DNA of 5,860 nucleotides, taken from positions 1-5,860 of the forward strand of contig JALHSV010000554.1 of assembly GCA_022865525.1 (NCBI GenBank), in the 5' to 3' direction. Positions within the stretch are counted from its first letter, which is position 1; every line of letters begins with the position of its first letter. Under the pieces are notes generated by a model, which worked only from the letters and a program-made list of their open reading frames with translations, did no database searches and was not told the origin of the DNA. Position numbers and translations under genes: made by a program. Origin of the DNA: Thermodesulfovibrionales bacterium. Its GTDB lineage: Bacteria; Nitrospirota; Thermodesulfovibrionia; Thermodesulfovibrionales; SM23-35. This document shows, in pieces, positions 1 through 5,729 of the stretch.

Positions 1-66
1 AATTATTACCGGGATAAAGTTTTCAGCAGCTATATTCATAGCGAACTCTGTTCCAATGGTTGTCAT
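1..66 (-). CDS. Possible 5' end of an unidentified minus-strand gene, cut by the window edge
   Basis: An open minus-strand frame starts at ATG 66 (first residues MTTIGTEFAMNIAAENF) or at the internal ATG 39 (MNIAAENFIPVII) and runs off the left edge. ATG 39 has an AGAG about 7 bases upstream. ATG 66 lies inside the arm of the 61-159 repeat, so ATG 39 is the more believable start. Only 13 to 22 residues are visible, too few to name a family. The complementary plus-strand frame is also open up to a stop inside the repeat, and third-position composition does not separate the two. Direction and reality are therefore uncertain. It would be the next gene after the aroC terminator, on the same strand as aroC. 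Confidence 0.25.
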   Translation of the reverse strand, partial: MTTIGTEFAMNIAAENFIPVII

Positions 67-159
67 TCCCGCTCTTCGGGAATCCATCTGATTCCCCCTT
101 AGGAAAGGGGGCTAAAGGGGGTTGTTTTGAAAAAAGATTCCGGCTAAGCCGGAATGACA
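61..159. repeat. Small intergenic inverted-repeat element (MITE/REP-like)
   Basis: The ends are a perfect 9-bp inverted repeat, TGTCATTCC at 61-69 and GGAATGACA at 151-159. The interior contains a second inverted motif, CCCCCTT (94-100) facing AAGGGGG (105-111), followed by another AAAGGGGG at 115-121, and a strong hairpin at 137-155. Nested G/C-run repeats ending in 'GTCATTCC' are typical of multicopy intergenic elements in environmental genomes. Copy number cannot be seen from this window. No direct target-site duplication was recognised. Confidence 0.6.
130..155 (-). terminator. Intrinsic terminator downstream of aroC
   Basis: Read on the minus strand, ATTCCGGC pairs with GCCGGAAT (155-148 with 144-137) as an 8-bp stem with a 3-base loop. 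It is followed by C and six T residues (136-130). The hairpin begins about 59 bases past the aroC stop codon, in the right orientation to end that transcript. It is formed by one arm of the 61-159 repeat, so a mobile repeat seems to be serving as the terminator. Confidence 0.65.
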
Positions 160-213
160 GACTTGAAGATCTCAAATGACTTTTAATATCTTTCAATATT
201 GAAATCATTTTTC

Positions 214-1413
214 TCAAAATTGCTTGATATGATGGACGTATGAATCATAATGCTGTTGTATTTCTTTCATGCTGTCTCCTCCAAATTTTTCAAGAAACGC
301 ATCAGTTATCGTTAACGCAACCATTGCTTCGCCTATGACGCCCGCTGCCGGCACTGCACATATATCAGAACGTTCATACGCTGCCTCAACAGGTTTTTTT
401 GTCGTGATGTCAATGGAACGGAGTGCCCGCCTCAATGTCGGGATCGGCTTCATGGCTGCCCTTAGAATAATCGGCATGCCATCAGTCATCCCACCCTCCA
501 TCCCTCCGGCATTGTTTGTTTTTCGGTAGTAGCCGTAATGATGAGAATAGAATATTTCATCCATGACCTCTGATCCGGATCGCCTGCTCATCTCAAACCC
601 AAGCCCTGCCTCGACTCCCTTAATCGCTTGAATACTCATTAATGCCTGCGCAAGCCGGCCGTCGAGCCGCCTGTCCCATTGGATATAACTGCCGAGTCCT
701 GCCGGGACGCCGGTTGCAAACACCTCAAAGACACCACCAAGAGAATCACCGGATTTCATGATCCTGTCAATCAGCGTTGTCATTTTTTTTGCCGCTTGTT
801 CATCCGGGCACCTAACAGGAGACTTCTCAGCTTTCTTGAATATGGATTCAAGGGTTCGGGAACTTTCACTTGATCCCTTGACTCTCTTATCCCTTAATCC
901 CTTAACTCTGATTGTTCCTATTTGTATGACAAAGCTGCCGATCGTGATATGAAATGCCTGCAGGAATTTTTTTGCTACTGCACCGAGAGCAACCCTCACG
1001 GCCGTCTCACGTGCACTTGAACGTTCAAGGACATTTCTCATGTCATGATGATAATACTTTATGGCACCAGTCAGGTCAGCGTGGCCGGGCCTGGGCCTTG
1101 TCACCGCAGGTATCGAGCCATCATCCTCAGCATACGGAGACATACCCTTAAGCCAGTTTCTGTAATCTTTATTTTCGATAAGGAGGGTTATTGGCGAACC
1201 AATGGTCTTTCCCCACCTCACACCCGAAAGGATTTCGGCATGGTCGGACTCGATCTTCATCCTGCCTCCACGACCATAGCCCATCTGCCTTCTTCCGAGA
1301 TCCCTGTTGATATCCTCCGCAGAAAGGGAAAGCCCGGATGGAATCCCTTCGAGAATGCCGATGAGGGCCTTACCGTGTGATTCACCTGCCGTCAGGTATC
1401 TGAGGGTCGCCAT
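214..1413 (-). CDS. aroC: Chorismate synthase
   Basis: AroC converts 5-enolpyruvylshikimate-3-phosphate to chorismate, the last common step of aromatic amino acid synthesis, in the cytoplasm with reduced FMN. The family signatures are easy to read: LRYLTAGESHGKALIG at residues 4-19 with the conserved His13, RRQMGYGRGGRMKIESD at 41-57, RPRPGHADLTG at 106-116 with the second conserved His111, and KTNNAGGMEGGMTDG in the C-terminal half. The protein is 399 residues, slightly longer than the usual 360-390. Part of the excess is a basic linker (RVKGLRDKRVKGSS) encoded by a small DNA repeat. The start is chosen because family members begin right at M-x-x-LRYLTAGESHG. An upstream ATG at 1434 (seven codons earlier) has an AGGA three bases away and is a possible alternative. 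The gene stands alone, divergent from the CPBP protease, and ends before a repeat-borne terminator. Identity is secure. Confidence 0.97.
   Translation of the reverse strand: MATLRYLTAGESHGKALIGILEGIPSGLSLSAEDINRDLGRRQMGYGRGGRMKIESDHAEILSGVRWGKTIGSPITLLIENKDYRNWLKGMSPYAEDDGSIPAVTRPRPGHADLTGAIKYYHHDMRNVLERSSARETAVRVALGAVAKKFLQAFHITIGSFVIQIGTIRVKGLRDKRVKGSSESSRTLESIFKKAEKSPVRCPDEQAAKKMTTLIDRIMKSGDSLGGVFEVFATGVPAGLGSYIQWDRRLDGRLAQALMSIQAIKGVEAGLGFEMSRRSGSEVMDEIFYSHHYGYYRKTNNAGGMEGGMTDGMPIILRAAMKPIPTLRRALRSIDITTKKPVEAAYERSDICAVPAAGVIGEAMVALTITDAFLEKFGGDSMKEIQQHYDSYVHHIKQF
873..909. repeat. aroC: Short degenerate tandem repeat inside aroC
   Basis: The motif ATCCCTT(A/G) occurs three times on the plus strand (873-880, 889-896, 897-904). 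The first and third copies continue as ACTCT and lie 24 bp apart. On the aroC strand this stays in frame and encodes a charged linker, RVKGLRDKRVKGSS, between conserved blocks. The repeat resembles intergenic simple repeats more than coding sequence, which suggests in-frame insertion into a tolerant loop. That origin is inferred. Confidence 0.5.
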
Positions 1414-1477
1414 ACGTTCATAAAAGTATACCATAGTTCCTGCGAAACGTTGCTCCGATACAGGACTCACACGGGAA

Positions 1478-1507
1478 TTGACAAACTTCCGGCAGAAGAC
1501 ATATCAT
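1478..1507 (+). promoter_or_regulatory. Sigma-70-type promoter for the CPBP protease gene
   Basis: A perfect -35 box TTGACA (1478-1483) is followed, after 18 bp, by TATCAT (1502-1507), five of six matches to the -10 consensus. A start of transcription about 7 bases on would leave a leader of only about 7-9 bases before the ATG at 1522. The same -35 region reads TTGTCA on the minus strand and could serve aroC, but the matching -10 there (around 1455-1461) is poor, so no separate aroC promoter is claimed. Confidence 0.55.
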
Positions 1508-1521
1508 CATCATGACAATCA

Positions 1522-2049
1522 ATGAACAGCAAAATCATTTCCGCTTATCTTTCTGTCCTGGGCCTGTCTTTCTTCCTGCATGCAATGAAGCCCGGCGCTC
1601 CTTACTTCAGCCTGTTACCGCTTCTGATGCTCATATTCCCGTTCGCTGTTGGACACAGGGTCAAACTGACATTCTCGCTGCAGGATTTTTCGTTAGGTCT
1701 TGTCGTATCGCTCATTGTTCTCCTGCCGTATTATCTGCTCTTCGGAGGGACCGGGAAAACGATCACGTTATATGCTTTGATCTTCCAGATTCTCGCCGTC
1801 TCCTTACCCGAGGAATTTTTTTTCAGGGGTTTCTTGCAAGACTCGATAGGAAAGAGCTTCAGAGCGGTTTTCTTGGTAAGCCTGCTTTTTTCTCTTGCCC
1901 ATCTCCCGAAGGTAATTTTCATGGGAGAATGGATTTCTCTCCTCAGCTTTTTCCCTTCATTGATTATGGGCTGGCTTTATATGAAGACGAATAACATACT
2001 TCCCGGAGTTTTATTCCATTTCTTGGCAAATCTTGTATACCAGAATTAG
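1522..2049 (+). CDS. CPBP (Rce1/CAAX-type) glutamic intramembrane protease, candidate sorting enzyme
   Basis: This is a 175-residue, very hydrophobic protein of the inner membrane with several predicted helices. The CPBP/ABI motifs are all present: EEFFFRG at 97-103 (EExxxR with Glu97, Glu98 and Arg102), FSLAH at 123-127 (FxxxH), and HFLAN at 166-170 (HxxxN). The catalytic set therefore looks complete. The protein is little more than the family core, with no long N-terminal extension. The start is fixed by an in-frame stop at 1513-1515 just upstream. No Shine-Dalgarno is visible, so the message may be near-leaderless. It is transcribed away from aroC and toward the S8 protease. Relatives named myxosortases (MrtX, MrtC, MrtP, MrtJ, MrtS) are proposed to cleave Cys-containing C-terminal sorting signals. 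The neighbouring S8 protease ends in such a signal, so that role is inferred here. A generic CAAX-like or immunity-type CPBP function remains possible. Confidence 0.9.
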   Translation: MNSKIISAYLSVLGLSFFLHAMKPGAPYFSLLPLLMLIFPFAVGHRVKLTFSLQDFSLGLVVSLIVLLPYYLLFGGTGKTITLYALIFQILAVSLPEEFFFRGFLQDSIGKSFRAVFLVSLLFSLAHLPKVIFMGEWISLLSFFPSLIMGWLYMKTNNILPGVLFHFLANLVYQN

Positions 2050-2105
2050 GGTCCAGGGATTCGAGGATTCACGTGAACGAATTAACTCCCATCATTGGTA
2101 AACGG

Positions 2106-2218
2106 GACGGCAGATATTGTATTTGAGCGGATTTGAATAGTGTCGAAGACAGAATTCACCTCGGAGGTCCCGATGCATATCGGGGCCGAGAATGAGCAAA
2201 AATACTGTATCTGCCGTC
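2106..2218. repeat. MITE-like inverted-repeat element between convergent genes
   Basis: Two 23-bp arms face each other, 2106-2128 and 2196-2218, matching at 19 of 23 positions. Each begins with GACGGCAGATA read inward, followed by a shared GTATTT. The element is 113 bp long with no coding capacity and contains a separate hairpin. No clear target-site duplication flanks it. It fills most of the spacer between the 3' ends of the CPBP and S8 protease genes. Confidence 0.6.
2160..2190. repeat. GC-rich hairpin inside the 2106-2218 element
   Basis: CCCGAT (2169-2174) pairs with ATCGGG (2179-2184) around a GCAT loop. Outside it, CTCGG (2160-2164) pairs with CCGAG (2186-2190). No T-run follows on either strand, so it is not a standard intrinsic terminator. 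It could still slow polymerase or protect the 3' ends of the two converging transcripts. Confidence 0.5.
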
Positions 2219-2252
2219 ATACACAATATGTATGATCAAGGCAGGCTAACAT

Positions 2253-4511
2253 TCATTTCCCATACCGTCTCAAAAGCCAAATGATGAATAGGGGCGCAAA
2301 GAGAACTATGGTATCTGCCGTTGCAGTTTGACTATTGGTCGTATTGCCTAATGAACACCCCCCGCCACCACCGCCTCCACCAGCTTTTGCTCCATCCTGC
2401 ACTGTTACTGATACCTCATTCGAATATGAAGAAAGAGCTTGATCGATAAAGCCCCTGACCCTGTAGGTGAATATTCCGGCTTGAAGACCACTATCAGTGT
2501 ATGCGGTATTGCCTGAGGAAACCGAAGCTATCTCTCTGAACCGATCTCCTGATCTTTTTCTTTCTATGATAAAGCCTTCTTCTGCAGTTGACGTATCAGC
2601 CCATGTTAACAAAACCTTTCCGCCTGCTTGTGCAATGGCGATACAGTCAGACGGCGGCAGCAGAGACGTGAGTGCCCTGTACGCATTAAGTCTCCCGCCT
2701 GTCAGTATTTTACCCTTCAGTGATTGCCTGATATCCGCGGACTGCAGAATCACACTCTTCAGCTGTTCAGCGTTAAAATTTCCGTAGTATGAAGCAACAA
2801 GGGCAGCAACACCTGAGACTACCGCTGCTGACATAGAAGTACCATCAAAAAGTTCATACGCATCATTGTAATGAATTGAAAAGGCTGCCGCGCTCCCGAG
2901 AGGAAGAACCGCATCAACAAAGAGCTGGTTGCCGGCACCATCACCAGATGTCAGAGAAAGGTCTACCGAAAGTCCACTAAAAATATCTGAACCCGTCAGG
3001 AACTTCCCGTTTGCATTATCAGAGACATAAAGTGCATGGAGGTAGGTTTGATAAAAATCGCTTTGACCGATATCAAACCCGATTTCCTGGCCGGTGATAA
3101 AGAGGGTGCCACCCGCGTCAAGATAGGACCGGAGATTGTCCTGATCGGTCAGGGTCAATGTATTCCTGTATTCGTCACCGGTAAACCAGATGACAAGACT
3201 GTACTGCTTGAGCCTGTCAGCTGCGGGACCATCACCGTTGAATGCGATTTGATAGGAATCAAATGAATAGCCAAGGGCCTGGAGAGAATCTGTATAATAC
3301 GTTTCATAGGCACTTCCGCCATCATCGTCAATGATGAGTATGCTGTCTCCTCCAGAGATCCCGGCAAAGCTTCCTACTCGCTGCATGACTTCTTTTCGGG
3401 TGGAAGCGCCATTAATCCCCTCAAACCCAAATGCCAGATAAATCACCTTATACAAACCGCTGTAGGTTATTCCTGTTATAAAAGATGGGATAGTGCTTAA
3501 AATGTTTTCGCCTGGTGCTGCAATATCGACAGATATAAGCCCATAGTTCGAAAAATTTGATAAATTGTCGTTCTGGTCTGTTGCAGCAACTGAGATAATA
3601 TTGGGGAGATTAAAGCTTGCAGGATAGAGGGGGGTCACATCACTATTCCCTCCTATTGCAGATACGCCATCATTACCGGCTGCAGCGACAAAAAGGATAT
3701 CGGGATAGGCCTTGATCGAGTTGTACAGAGCCTGTGAATAGTCAGGACCGGCGAAACTCATGTTGATGATTTTTCCATTGTTCGCTGCGGCAAATGCTAT
3801 TGCATCGATAACATCAGCAATAGTGCCTTCTCCGTTCTGATCAAGTGCCCTCAACGGCATTATCCTTGAATTCCCGGCGATTCCTGTGATTCCCCGTGCA
3901 TTATTGCTGACAGCTCCGATAATACCTGCTACATGGGTGCCATGCCCGTTGAGGTCTGCAGGTTCATTATCATCGTCAACAAAATCATACCCCGTTGACA
4001 GATTATCTGTAATATCCGGGTGGTTTTTATCCACCCCGGAATCGATCACTGCTACTATGAGAGATGGAGTCCCTTTTGTTAAATCCCATGCTTCGGGCGC
4101 ATCAATATCAGCATCAGCAGTCCCAAGAATGCCGTTCACCATCTGTCCCGTGTTCTGCAAATACCACTGTGTATTAAATCTGGTATCATCAGGGACAGCA
4201 GCAGCTCGTACAAGATAATTTGGTTCCGCATATTCGACATCAGGGTTTTCTTTGTAGAGCCGGACAGCCTCTTCAACAGAGACCTCATCCGGGAGCTTGA
4301 TTCTCTCAAGCCCTTCGAGCTTCACTCTCTTGATCACCTGTGCTTTGAGCATACGATGTGCCGTATGTTTTTGCATATCGTTCACGTTCGATTTGAATTT
4401 GACAAGTATCTCCCCGTTTTTATAGACAAGCCCAGTATTCTTCTTGCGGGCTTCTCCACCGCATGAAAGGATGCACAGGATGATAATGATGAGAGAGATA
4501 TGTTTAATCAT
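2253..4511 (-). CDS. S8 subtilisin-like serine protease with Fn3 domain and Cys-type C-terminal sorting signal
   Basis: This 752-residue exported protease is probably surface-attached. In order it shows: a signal peptide ending in a lipobox-like ILSC (Cys17); an inhibitor/prodomain-like segment (about 33-101, ending VEYAEPNYLV); an S8 catalytic domain with Asp157 (VIDSG), His190 (NGHGTHVAG), oxyanion Asn280 (AAGN) and Ser559 (DGTSMS); a fibronectin-III-like domain (about 621-703); eight glycines (711-718) and Cys719; and a hydrophobic helix (about 733-747) followed by RRYGK. Two oddities stand out. A domain of about 210 residues lies between the IAAPGENILST strand and the catalytic Ser. The usual Pro-His after GTSMxx is Ala563-Val564. 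The start is 5 bp after the gspN stop, with a weak TGAG ahead, so it is probably translated as the last gene of the T2SS operon. Protease identity is secure. The natural substrate is unknown. Confidence 0.95.
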   Translation of the reverse strand: MIKHISLIIIILCILSCGGEARKKNTGLVYKNGEILVKFKSNVNDMQKHTAHRMLKAQVIKRVKLEGLERIKLPDEVSVEEAVRLYKENPDVEYAEPNYLVRAAAVPDDTRFNTQWYLQNTGQMVNGILGTADADIDAPEAWDLTKGTPSLIVAVIDSGVDKNHPDITDNLSTGYDFVDDDNEPADLNGHGTHVAGIIGAVSNNARGITGIAGNSRIMPLRALDQNGEGTIADVIDAIAFAAANNGKIINMSFAGPDYSQALYNSIKAYPDILFVAAAGNDGVSAIGGNSDVTPLYPASFNLPNIISVAATDQNDNLSNFSNYGLISVDIAAPGENILSTIPSFITGITYSGLYKVIYLAFGFEGINGASTRKEVMQRVGSFAGISGGDSILIIDDDGGSAYETYYTDSLQALGYSFDSYQIAFNGDGPAADRLKQYSLVIWFTGDEYRNTLTLTDQDNLRSYLDAGGTLFITGQEIGFDIGQSDFYQTYLHALYVSDNANGKFLTGSDIFSGLSVDLSLTSGDGAGNQLFVDAVLPLGSAAAFSIHYNDAYELFDGTSMSAAVVSGVAALVASYYGNFNAEQLKSVILQSADIRQSLKGKILTGGRLNAYRALTSLLPPSDCIAIAQAGGKVLLTWADTSTAEEGFIIERKRSGDRFREIASVSSGNTAYTDSGLQAGIFTYRVRGFIDQALSSYSNEVSVTVQDGAKAGGGGGGGGCSLGNTTNSQTATADTIVLFAPLFIIWLLRRYGK
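2256..2381 (-). other. C-terminal sorting signal of the S8 protease (Gly8-Cys, helix, Arg-Arg)
   Basis: Residues 711-752 have the three-part layout of prokaryotic CTERM sorting tags: a signature motif (GGGGGGGGCS), a hydrophobic stretch (IVLFAPLFIIWLL) and a basic end (RRYGK). The single Cys directly after the glycines is the hallmark of MYXO-CTERM, JDVT-CTERM and Synerg-CTERM types. It is not PEP-CTERM, LPXTG or classic GlyGly-CTERM. Which Cys-type family it belongs to cannot be decided by eye. Confidence 0.7.
2856..3485 (-). other. Rossmann/GATase-like domain inserted in the S8 catalytic domain
   Basis: Residues about 343-552 have no counterpart in ordinary subtilisins, which pass from the IAAPG-NI-ST strand to GTSMA within roughly 10-20 residues. 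The segment reads like an alternating alpha/beta fold. It has ILIIDDDGGSAYETYYTDSL at 391-410, LVIWFTGDE at 439-447 and NLRSYLDAGGTLFITGQEIG at 459-478. These motifs resemble the GATase1-like domains found in other secreted bacterial proteins. No catalytic triad was identified in it. Boundaries are estimates. Confidence 0.65.
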
Positions 4512-4516
4512 ATGAC

Positions 4517-5323
4517 TCAGAACACAAGATAGCCCTTTACCGGGATCACATAATATCCAGGGGATACCTGATATCTTTCAACCTGGGAAAGGAAAAGAGG
4601 ATTTTCGAGAAACGATTGTTGGGGCATTACTTCCATGTGGAGATCCATGACATTGTCTTTGATAACACCTTTCAGTCTCGCAAAGATATGCCGGCCCGCC
4701 AGAGAGACGGATGCAAGATCAAAGGTATTCCCTTCAATATCAACAGAACCCTTTATTGTATTGAAAAAATTCAGCGGTACTATAACACCGGCAAAAACCG
4801 CAGGCTCAATACCGGCGTCGTTCACAAGAAATTCAAGGTGCCCTTTTCGATCAGTCAGGGTAAATTTTCCTGAGACATCTCCTGTCCCACGTATCCCGGC
4901 AACTTCAAGAAATTGCATATCCCTCAGATTTGCTTGCATAAAAACGATATTTACCGTGATCATATTTCTCGAAAGGATTGCATCTCCTGAAAAATGCCCT
5001 TCGCCGACACGGCCATCCAGTGATAGATCCATCCCCGAAGTGATAAGACTCAATGGATTTATCGTACCATGAATTGCGTTCAATGAAATAAGTCCTGCTC
5101 CTGAATTCTTCAGTACGATGCTGTCAGCATGTAAACGATAAAATATGCCTTTTTTCAGGCCTTCAACGGTAAGGGTAAATTTCTGATTATGAACAGAATC
5201 CTCTATGATCGATTGCATCGCCGTTACCGGAAAAGCTATCCATATGCCCCAGATAACCGTTACGACCGCAACAAGCGCCATGAGGACTTTTTTCAATAGG
5301 GTGTTGAAAAGAATTTCTATCAA
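4517..5323 (-). CDS. gspN: Type II secretion system protein N
   Basis: GspN is an accessory inner-membrane component of some T2SS machines, with one N-terminal anchor and a periplasmic beta-rich domain. Here the anchor is KKVLMALVAVVTVIWGIWIA followed by FPVTAMQSIIED. The body shows the family's repeated beta pattern (LTVEGLKKGIFYRLHADSI, GDVSGKFTLTDRKGHLEF) and ends in VIPVKGYLVF. From TTG 5323 the protein is 268 residues, normal for the family. That TTG is chosen because GGGAGAGGG lies three bases upstream. TTG 5296 (LKKVLM) and ATG 5281 fit family N-termini as well but lack a ribosome site. The frame stays open further upstream to 5416 only by reading through a repeat element, and that extension is not believed. 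The gene follows gspM and precedes the S8 protease by 5 bp. Confidence 0.85.
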   Translation of the reverse strand: MIEILFNTLLKKVLMALVAVVTVIWGIWIAFPVTAMQSIIEDSVHNQKFTLTVEGLKKGIFYRLHADSIVLKNSGAGLISLNAIHGTINPLSLITSGMDLSLDGRVGEGHFSGDAILSRNMITVNIVFMQANLRDMQFLEVAGIRGTGDVSGKFTLTDRKGHLEFLVNDAGIEPAVFAGVIVPLNFFNTIKGSVDIEGNTFDLASVSLAGRHIFARLKGVIKDNVMDLHMEVMPQQSFLENPLFLSQVERYQVSPGYYVIPVKGYLVF

Positions 5324-5326
5324 ACA

Positions 5327-5335
5327 CCCTCTCCC
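5327..5335 (-). promoter_or_regulatory. gspN: Ribosome binding site that decides the gspN start
   Basis: On the minus strand GGGAGAGGG (5335-5327) is followed by TGT and then TTG at 5323. No comparable purine run precedes the other candidate starts. The purine run continues into the arm of the 5339-5496 repeat, so the current start signal may have come with the insertion. Confidence 0.45.
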
Positions 5336-5338
5336 TAA

Positions 5339-5496
5339 CCCTCCCCCCTCAAGAGGCTGTGTCGTAATTACCTTGAAATGTAAATTTGTCATTCTGAACG
5401 AAGTGAAGAATCTCATAAGATCAATGTGTTGTAAAACCGAGATTCTTCGGCTTGGGCCTCAGAATGACATTGCGACACAGCCTCCAAGGGGGAGGG
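5339..5496. repeat. Nested inverted-repeat (MITE-like) element between gspM and gspN
   Basis: Outer arms at 5339-5368 and 5469-5496 include a perfect 12-bp inverted core, GAGGCTGTGTCG (5353-5364) and CGACACAGCCTC (5473-5484), flanked by C-rich and G-rich runs. An inner pair, GTCATTCTGA...GAATCTC (5388-5414) and GAGATTCTTC...AGAATGAC (5439-5468), forms a second stem. Inner arms of this AGAATGAC/GATTCTTC kind recur in many environmental bacterial genomes. The element has no convincing gene and sits in the T2SS operon. Confidence 0.75.
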
Positions 5497-5509
5497 AATA
5501 ATGGGAATC

Positions 5510-5530
5510 TCCCAAGCTAAGCTTCGGGGA
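5510..5530. repeat. Hairpin in the gspM-gspN spacer
   Basis: TCCCAAGC (5510-5517) pairs with GCTT (5521-5524) and GGGA (5527-5530) around a three-base loop, with a two-base bulge (CG). It lacks a T-run on the minus strand, the direction in which the operon is read, so it is not a clear terminator. It separates the two repeat elements in this spacer. Confidence 0.4.
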
Positions 5531-5557
5531 ATTATTTGATTAAATAAGCAGGGAGCA

Positions 5558-5693
5558 ATATGGCCAGAAAAAGCTTGATAGCAGCGCCTTTGTGGGCGGA
5601 AAGTTATCAACATAAACCTGTATATTTTTATGCGATGACGGTGATAATCGAGGATACCAAAATTCTGCATTATCAAGGTTTTTCGGGACATAT
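5558..5693. repeat. Second inverted-repeat element in the gspM-gspN spacer
   Basis: Two 23-bp arms, 5558-5580 and 5671-5693, are inverted copies matching at 20 of 23 positions. Each starts ATATG and ends CTTGATA. A weaker match continues inward (GCAG after each CTTGATA). Each arm therefore carries an ATG on its outward-to-inward strand and would encode near-identical peptide starts (MARKSLI and MSRKTLI). The interior has no supported gene. It begins 36 bp after the gspM stop. Confidence 0.6.
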
Positions 5694-5729
5694 GCCTGCC
5701 TCACACCTTTCCAATTGCTCTATTCGGGT

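Noticed and set aside
23..217. 64-codon minus-strand frame at the left end
   Set aside because: Most of it is translation of the 61-159 repeat, and it starts inside the aroC stop region.
1512..1994. 160-codon plus-strand frame overlapping the CPBP gene
   Set aside because: It is out of frame with the CPBP protein, which has a full set of family motifs. This frame has no recognisable motif.
2160..2190. Bidirectional terminator between the convergent genes
   Set aside because: The stem is good but neither strand has a T-run after it, so it is listed only as a hairpin.
4635..5072. 145-codon plus-strand frame opposite gspN
   Set aside because: It is antisense to an intact gspN and its composition looks like a shadow frame.
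5324..5416. N-terminal extension of GspN (MRFFTSFRMTN...)
   Set aside because: These residues are encoded by the repeat element and precede the natural N-terminal anchor. A better start with a ribosome site exists at 5323.
5413..5691. 92-codon minus-strand frame between gspM and gspN
   Set aside because: It reads through both inverted-repeat elements, resembles no family, and its start is one arm of the 5558-5693 repeat.
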